Shown one piece after another: positions 59,566 through 64,000 of a stretch of 64,000 bases of DNA. The notes below the pieces were generated by a model. That model was given only the letters and a program-made list of their open reading frames with translations, searched no databases and was not told where the DNA came from. Every line of letters starts with the position of its first letter. Position 1 is the stretch's first letter. A program made the translations under genes and the position numbers. This DNA is from Micromonospora andamanensis (GTDB taxonomy: Bacteria > Actinomycetota > Actinomycetes > Mycobacteriales > Micromonosporaceae), in assembly GCF_016863495.1 (NCBI RefSeq), contig NZ_BOOZ01000019.1, forward strand, positions 1 to 64,000, written 5' to 3'.

Positions 59566-60415
59566 CGGCGGGAGCGGCCACGTCGGCGACGCTCGACGGA
59601 TCGACCGTCGGTGGCGCCGGCTCCGTGGTTGTCGGTTCGACGCTGGGCGGGGTCGCCGGTGCGGTCGACCGCGAGGGTCGGGGCGGTGCAGGCACCGACG
59701 AGGGGGTGCGGCGAGGTGTCGTCGGTGCGCTGGTCACCGTCGTGGGTGCCCGGGACGGGGTGACGCGTGGGCGCGGCACGGCGCTGCTCGTCGGCCGCGG
59801 CGCGGCAGTGGTCGGTGGCGCCTCCGCAGCGGGGATCGACGGGGCCGGCGGCGGTTGCCAGGACCGGCGGGTCGGCTCCACGAAGGGCAGCACCGTGTCA
59901 GCGTTGACCGGGCCGCCGGCGAAGCTCGCCACCACCAGGCCGGTGTAGATCAGACTCACCAGACCCAGGACGTACGCGAGCCAGCGCAACCGGGACCGAC
60001 GCCTGCCGCTCGGATCGACGAAGACCGGCGGCGGCTGGGACACCGCGGACATCACTGTCGTGGGGCTGTCCGTCGACATCACAATCGTGGGTGCGTCCAG
60101 CACCGCTGGACGTACCACAGTCGGCGCGTCCACCACCGCCGGCTGCACCACAGTCGGCGCATCCACCACCGCCGGCCGCGCCACAGTCGGCGCATCCACC
60201 ACCGCCGGCCGCGCCACAGTCGGCGCGTCCACCACCGCCGGCTGCACCACCGTGGGTGTGTCCGGCACGGCGGGCTGTCCCGGTGTCGATGCGTCAGGCA
60301 CGGCCGGCCGGACAAGCGTGGGCGGCTCCGACGCGGCCAGGTCGTCGGCTGCGGTTGGCTCGTCTCCCCGCGCGCCGTTCGCCGCATCGGCGCTGGTCAG
60401 AGGGTCCGCAGTCAT
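59558..60415 (-). CDS. Repeat-rich single-pass membrane protein
   Basis: This 285-residue protein is unknown to me. Residues about 33-110 consist of seven 11-residue repeats (VVDAPTVARPA and variants). One membrane helix follows at about 148-170 (YVLGLVSLIYTGLVVASF), and the remaining outside part is Pro/Thr/Ser-rich with a few Val-Thr stretches and an Asp-rich end. It looks like a cytoplasmic repeat tail and an extracellular stalk. The stop overlaps the start of the deacetylase-glycosyltransferase by eight bases, so the pair is co-translated and a supporting role in glycan synthesis is inferred. Confidence 0.8.
   Translation of the reverse strand: MTADPLTSADAANGARGDEPTAADDLAASEPPTLVRPAVPDASTPGQPAVPDTPTVVQPAVVDAPTVARPAVVDAPTVARPAVVDAPTVVQPAVVDAPTVVRPAVLDAPTIVMSTDSPTTVMSAVSQPPPVFVDPSGRRRSRLRWLAYVLGLVSLIYTGLVVASFAGGPVNADTVLPFVEPTRRSWQPPPAPSIPAAEAPPTTAAPRPTSSAVPRPRVTPSRAPTTVTSAPTTPRRTPSSVPAPPRPSRSTAPATPPSVEPTTTEPAPPTVDPSSVADVAAPADD
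60087..60317. repeat. Seven 33-base tandem repeats within the coding sequence
   Basis: Units start at 60087, 60120, 60153, 60186, 60219, 60252 and 60285. The central ones differ at only one to three bases; the outer ones are more diverged. Each encodes 11 residues of the minus-strand protein. The gradient suggests recent expansion from the middle. Confidence 0.92.
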
Positions 60416-60820
60416 GGCCGGAGTCTAGGAGTGAACATTCCTCGGCTTACTCGCGGAGTTGGCCGATGCGACCGGAATCCCAGTTTGCGGGGCAACCGCC
60501 GCCGCCGGGGTGAGCGTCGGTTCACGGAGAGCGATGAACACCTCGACCGGCAGGCGCGTCGCCTCGCCGACCCGGCCTGCCGGACCCACCGAAACCCGCC
60601 GCGAGCAGGTCAAACGGCCTGGTCGTCCTCGTGCCGGCGGCCACCAGGACCCGGACGGTCCGACCGCCGACCCTGGTCGGTCGGACCGAAATAAAGATCT
60701 CCCCGGCCGAGCCGACGATCACCGGAGCGCCCCGGGGCGGACGAGCGGACGCCGGACGGCCCGGGCAGGCGGGTCCGAGGACCCACCCGGGGAACAACCC
60801 TGATCTTGTAGCGTGGGTCC
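60416..60820. other. 405-base divergent intergenic region
   Basis: It separates the minus-strand glycan pair from pta and must hold both promoters. No small gene is convincing: the overlapping open frames lack binding sites and protein-like composition. CGGTCCGACCG at 60656-60666 and its complement at 60678-60688 form an 11-base inverted repeat around 11 bases, a candidate operator or attenuator. ATAAAGATCT just right of it (60690-60699) is the only AT-rich stretch. Confidence 0.5.
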
Positions 60821-62896
60821 GTGGCCCGGAGCGTGTACCTGACCAGTGTCGGCTCGGGCGGGGGGAAGTCGACAATCGCCCTCGGCCTCGCGGAGTTGCT
60901 GTCCCGGCAGGTCGGCGGGATCGGGGTGTTCCGTCCGCTGGTAGCGCCGGATCGACCCGATCCGATCCTCACCCTGCTCAGCGAGCGTTACCGGGTGGGG
61001 CTGCCGGTGGCGGACCTGCACGGCACCACGTACGCCGAGGCCACCGCGCTTGTCGCCGACGGTCGCCGGGAGGAGCTGATCTCCCGGATCGTCGAGCGTT
61101 ACCGGGACGTGGAGCGACGGTTCGCGGCGATGGTCGTGGTCGGCAGTGACTTCGCCGCCGCCGGTGACACCGCCGGCCCGCGCGAGCTGGCCTTCAACGC
61201 CCGCCTGGCCACCGACTTCGGCAGCGTCGTGGTACCTGTCGTCGACGGGTACGGGCAGCAGCCGCAGTCGATCGCCGCCGCCGCCCGCGGCGCGTACCAC
61301 GACTTGGCGGACCTCGGCGCGACGGTGCTCGCGGTGCTGGCCAACCGGGTCCCCGAGGCGATGACGCTGCCCCGGTTGCCGGTCCCCGCGTACGCCATTC
61401 CGGAGGTGCCGAGCGTGTCCGCGCCGACTGTGGCGGAGGTGGCCGGGGCGCTGGGCGCCACGCTGCTGGCCGGTGACGAGACCGCGCTCGCCCGCGACGT
61501 GCTCGACTACGTGGTCGGTGCGGCCCACGTGCCGACCCTGCTGGAGCACCTGACCGAGGGCGCGCTGCTGATCATGCCGGGTGACCGGGACGATCTGCTG
61601 GTGGCGGCGAGCGCCGCGCACGTCGCCGGTCAGGTGTCGCTGGCCGGGTTGGTGCTCACCCTCGGGGTGCCGCCCGACCCTCGGTCGATGCGCCTGGTGG
61701 AAGCGCTGAACGCCCGGCTCGCGGTGCTCTCGGTGACCAGCGACAGCTACCACACGGTTGCCGCGTCGAGCCGGATCGAGGGCCGGCCCAGCACCGGCAA
61801 CCCGCGGAAGGTGGAGGCCGCGCTCGGCGCCTTCGAGGCACACGTGGACACCGTCGAACTGGCCGGCCGGCTGCGGGTCAGCCGCTCCGCACGGGTCACC
61901 CCGCTGATGTTCGAGTACGACCTGATCGACCGCGCCCGGGCCCGGCGGCGGCACGTCGTGCTGCCGGAGGGGACCGAGGAACGGATCCTGCGCGCCACCG
62001 AGATCCTGCTGCGCCGGGGGGTGGCAGACCTGACCCTGCTCGGCCGGCCCGAGGAGGTCGCCCGACGCGCCCGGGAACTGGGGGTGGACATCGGCGCGGC
62101 CCGCGTGGTGGACCCGGCGAGCAGCCCGTGGCGTGACGAGTTCGCCGAGGCGTACGCGAAGCTGCGCGCACACCGGGGGGTCACCGCCGAACTGGCGCAC
62201 GACATCGTCGCCCAACCGAACTACTTCGGCACCATGATGGTGTGGGCGGGCCATGCCGACGGGATGGTTTCCGGGGCCACCCACACCACCGCGGCGACCA
62301 TCCGGCCGGCCTTCGAGATCGTCAAGACCTTGCCGGCGGTCTCCGTCGCCTCAAGCGTCTTCTTCATGCTGCTCGCCGACCGGGTGCTGGTGTACGGCGA
62401 CTGCGCGGTCAACCGCGATCCGGACGCCGCCCAACTCGCCGACATCGCCATCTCCTCGGCCGACACGGCGGCCCGGTTCGGCATCGAACCCCGGGTGGCG
62501 ATGCTGTCGTATTCGACAGGCAGTTCGGGCGCGGGCGAAGACGTGGAGAAGGTCGCGGCAGCCACCGCGCTGGTCCGCCAGCGCCGGCCCGAACTGGCGG
62601 TCGAGGGTCCGATCCAGTACGACGCGGCCATCGATCCGGCCGTGGCGGCCACCAAGCTGCCGGGCAGCGCCGTCGCCGGCCGCGCGACGGTCTTCATCTT
62701 TCCCGACCTCAACACCGGCAACAACACGTACAAGGCGGTGCAGCGCTCCGCCGGAGCGGTGGCCGTCGGGCCGGTCATGCAGGGCCTGCGCCGGCCGGTG
62801 AACGATCTCTCCCGGGGCGCCACGGTGCCGGACATCGTCAACACCGTGGCGATCACCGCCATCCAGGCCGCCGCACTCACCGAGGTGGACAAGTGA
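60821..62896 (+). CDS. pta: Phosphate acetyltransferase
   Basis: This 691-residue enzyme interconverts acetyl-CoA and acetyl phosphate. The N-terminal part is a BioD-like P-loop domain (VYLTSVGSGGGKSTIALGL), the middle a DRTGG domain (about 210-330), and the C-terminal about 365-691 is the catalytic PTA_PTB fold (VLPEGTEERILRA, ADGMVSGATHTTAATIRPAF, FPDLNTGNNTYKAVQRSAGA). This long three-domain form is that of E. coli and actinobacteria. GTG at 60821 has no clear binding site and could be leaderless. Its stop overlaps the ackA start as GTGA, so both are made together for acetate overflow and uptake. Confidence 0.96.
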   Translation: MARSVYLTSVGSGGGKSTIALGLAELLSRQVGGIGVFRPLVAPDRPDPILTLLSERYRVGLPVADLHGTTYAEATALVADGRREELISRIVERYRDVERRFAAMVVVGSDFAAAGDTAGPRELAFNARLATDFGSVVVPVVDGYGQQPQSIAAAARGAYHDLADLGATVLAVLANRVPEAMTLPRLPVPAYAIPEVPSVSAPTVAEVAGALGATLLAGDETALARDVLDYVVGAAHVPTLLEHLTEGALLIMPGDRDDLLVAASAAHVAGQVSLAGLVLTLGVPPDPRSMRLVEALNARLAVLSVTSDSYHTVAASSRIEGRPSTGNPRKVEAALGAFEAHVDTVELAGRLRVSRSARVTPLMFEYDLIDRARARRRHVVLPEGTEERILRATEILLRRGVADLTLLGRPEEVARRARELGVDIGAARVVDPASSPWRDEFAEAYAKLRAHRGVTAELAHDIVAQPNYFGTMMVWAGHADGMVSGATHTTAATIRPAFEIVKTLPAVSVASSVFFMLLADRVLVYGDCAVNRDPDAAQLADIAISSADTAARFGIEPRVAMLSYSTGSSGAGEDVEKVAAATALVRQRRPELAVEGPIQYDAAIDPAVAATKLPGSAVAGRATVFIFPDLNTGNNTYKAVQRSAGAVAVGPVMQGLRRPVNDLSRGATVPDIVNTVAITAIQAAALTEVDK

Positions 62897-64000
62897 GCAA
62901 GGTGCTGGTGCTCAACAGCGGGTCGTCATCGATCAAGTACCTGCTGTACGACGGCGACCGGGTGCTGGACAAGGGCACCGTCGAACGGATCGGTGAACCC
63001 GGTGGCGGGCCGAGTGACCATGCCGGCGCGATCCGGCAGATCCTGGGCGGGCTGGACCTGACAGGTCTCACGGTCGTGGGTCACCGGGTGGTGCACGGCG
63101 GGCGGCGGTTCACCGCGCCGACGCTCGTCGACGACGCCGTGCTGACCGCCATCAGCGACCTGGTGCCGCTCGCCCCGTTGCACAATCCGGCGAACCTCGC
63201 CGGTATCGAGGTGGCCCGCGAGGCCCTGCCGGGGGTGCCGCAGGTAGCCGTCTTCGACACCGCGTTCCACCACACGCTGCCCGATTCCGCCGCCACCTAC
63301 GCGATCGACCGCGACGTCGCGCAGCGGTACGGGATCCGGCGGTACGGCTTCCACGGCACCTCCCACGCGTACGTGTCCCGGCGCACCGCGGAACTGCTGG
63401 GCCGCCCGTACGACGAGGTCAACACGATCACGCTGCACCTGGGCAACGGCGCCAGCGCGTGCGCGGTGTCCGGCGGCCGGAGCGTCGCCACCTCGATGGG
63501 GATGTCGCCGCTGGAGGGCCTGGTGATGGGCACCCGCAGTGGCGACCTCGATCCGACGATCGTGTTCCATCTGCGCCGCGAGGGCGGTATGGGCGTCGAC
63601 GAGATCGACGACCTGCTCAACCACCGCAGCGGCCTGCTCGGGCTGAGCGGGGTCAACGACGTACGCGAACTACTCGCCCGTCGGGCGGCCGGCGACGAGG
63701 CCGCGGCGCTCGCCTTCGACGTCTACTGCCGCCGGATCACCTGCTACGTGGGGGCGTACTACGCGCTGCTCGGCCGGGTGGACGCGGTCACCTTCACCGC
63801 AGGTGTCGGCGAGCACGCCGCACCGGTACGCACGGCGGCGCTGGCCGGACTGGGCCGACTGGGCATCACCGTGGACCCGGAACGCAACGCGGGCAGCGGC
63901 GACCGGCTCATCTCGCCGGACGGCGCGGAGGTCGCCGTCTGCGTGATCGGCACCGACGAGGAGCGGGAGATCGCCCGCGCCGCCCGGGCCGTGGTCACGG
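62893..64000 (+). CDS. ackA: Acetate kinase (3' end beyond window)
   Basis: The visible 369 codons encode acetate kinase, which converts acetyl phosphate and ADP to acetate and ATP. VLVLNSGSSSIKYLL at the N-terminus, GHRVVHGGRRF, FDTAFHHTLP, YGFHGTSHAYVS and TLHLGNGASACAV are all present. MGTRSGDLDP and FTAGVGEHA complete the ATP and substrate sites. The frame is open at the window edge; full-length enzymes have about 390-400 residues, so only some 20-30 are missing. The GTG overlaps the pta stop by four bases. Confidence 0.96.
   Translation, partial: MSKVLVLNSGSSSIKYLLYDGDRVLDKGTVERIGEPGGGPSDHAGAIRQILGGLDLTGLTVVGHRVVHGGRRFTAPTLVDDAVLTAISDLVPLAPLHNPANLAGIEVAREALPGVPQVAVFDTAFHHTLPDSAATYAIDRDVAQRYGIRRYGFHGTSHAYVSRRTAELLGRPYDEVNTITLHLGNGASACAVSGGRSVATSMGMSPLEGLVMGTRSGDLDPTIVFHLRREGGMGVDEIDDLLNHRSGLLGLSGVNDVRELLARRAAGDEAAALAFDVYCRRITCYVGAYYALLGRVDAVTFTAGVGEHAAPVRTAALAGLGRLGITVDPERNAGSGDRLISPDGAEVAVCVIGTDEEREIARAARAVVT

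Noticed and set aside
60087-60317. Regular 33-base repeats resembling a CRISPR array
   Set aside because: The repeats are directly contiguous with no spacers and lie in frame within a coding sequence; no cas genes are near.
1-64000. tRNA or rRNA genes
   Set aside because: I looked for cloverleaf-like stretches and TPsiC boxes in the intergenic gaps; the GTTCAACC copies near 103-131 are not part of a tRNA structure I can fold.

Overview
The window is high-GC actinobacterial chromosome. Gene content and gene pairings point to the family Micromonosporaceae, probably Micromonospora or a close relative: an SCO7613-type giant membrane protein, the four-domain Kgd 2-oxoglutarate enzyme followed by a DUF6104 gene, an ECF41 sigma factor beside an AhpD-like gene, and many GTG starts with ATGA/GTGA overlaps. 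The genus is inference from these features; no rRNA or tRNA gene is present to confirm it.

Region by region. 1-3,366: an operon-like recombination module. It holds a small unknown protein, a 50-residue protein, a resolvase-domain protein whose catalytic serine is alanine, and a full large serine recombinase, closed by terminators. It is probably one end of an integrated element that continues to the left. 3,498-5,600: a small membrane protein, then a divergent pair of a cysteine-less AhpD-like protein and an ECF41 sigma factor with mirror-image ECF41-type promoters between them. 5,654-12,148: a LigD-type polymerase domain, a PEP-mutase-superfamily enzyme, a TetR regulator with twin perfect operators beside an MMPL exporter, an erythromycin-esterase homologue and a DUF2795 protein. 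12,394-18,398: a Gfo/Idh/MocA oxidoreductase, two small membrane proteins, a FabG-like reductase, a TreS-like GH13 enzyme, a DUF1349 protein and a DedA protein. 18,512-21,583: two secreted polysaccharidases, a CBM2-GH18 chitinase with a DasR-type site and a GH16-CBM6 glucanase with a LacI-type operator on its transcription start.

21,714-28,619: a YbdK-type ligase and CoA-disulfide-reductase-like pair, a WGR/beta-propeller fusion, an APH(6)-like kinase, a Nei-type DNA glycosylase and a short-chain dehydrogenase. 28,857-39,593: a membrane protein, a dimethylargininase-like/ornithine aminotransferase operon, an FHA protein with pterin dehydratase, the 1,210-residue SCO7613-type protein, CutA, and an acyltransferase/patatin pair. 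39,759-49,209: a Ser/Thr kinase, a GT4 glycosyltransferase, a triple-BON protein, a response regulator-histidine kinase-HtrA operon arranged like mycobacterial mprA-mprB-pepD, and an OlsB/OlsA-like acyltransferase pair that may make ornithine lipid. 49,380-57,323: a hotdog-like protein, a two-gene ABC transporter, kgd with the DUF6104 gene, and a GH6-like lipoprotein. 57,385-64,000: a NodB/GT2 fusion synthase and a repeat-rich membrane protein on the minus strand, then pta-ackA, with ackA cut by the window edge.

Three intergenic inverted repeats (18.4, 28.7 and 57.3 kb) share one layout, C-rich flank, long arms, G-rich flank, although their arm sequences differ. No CRISPR array, tRNA, rRNA or biosynthetic gene cluster was seen.
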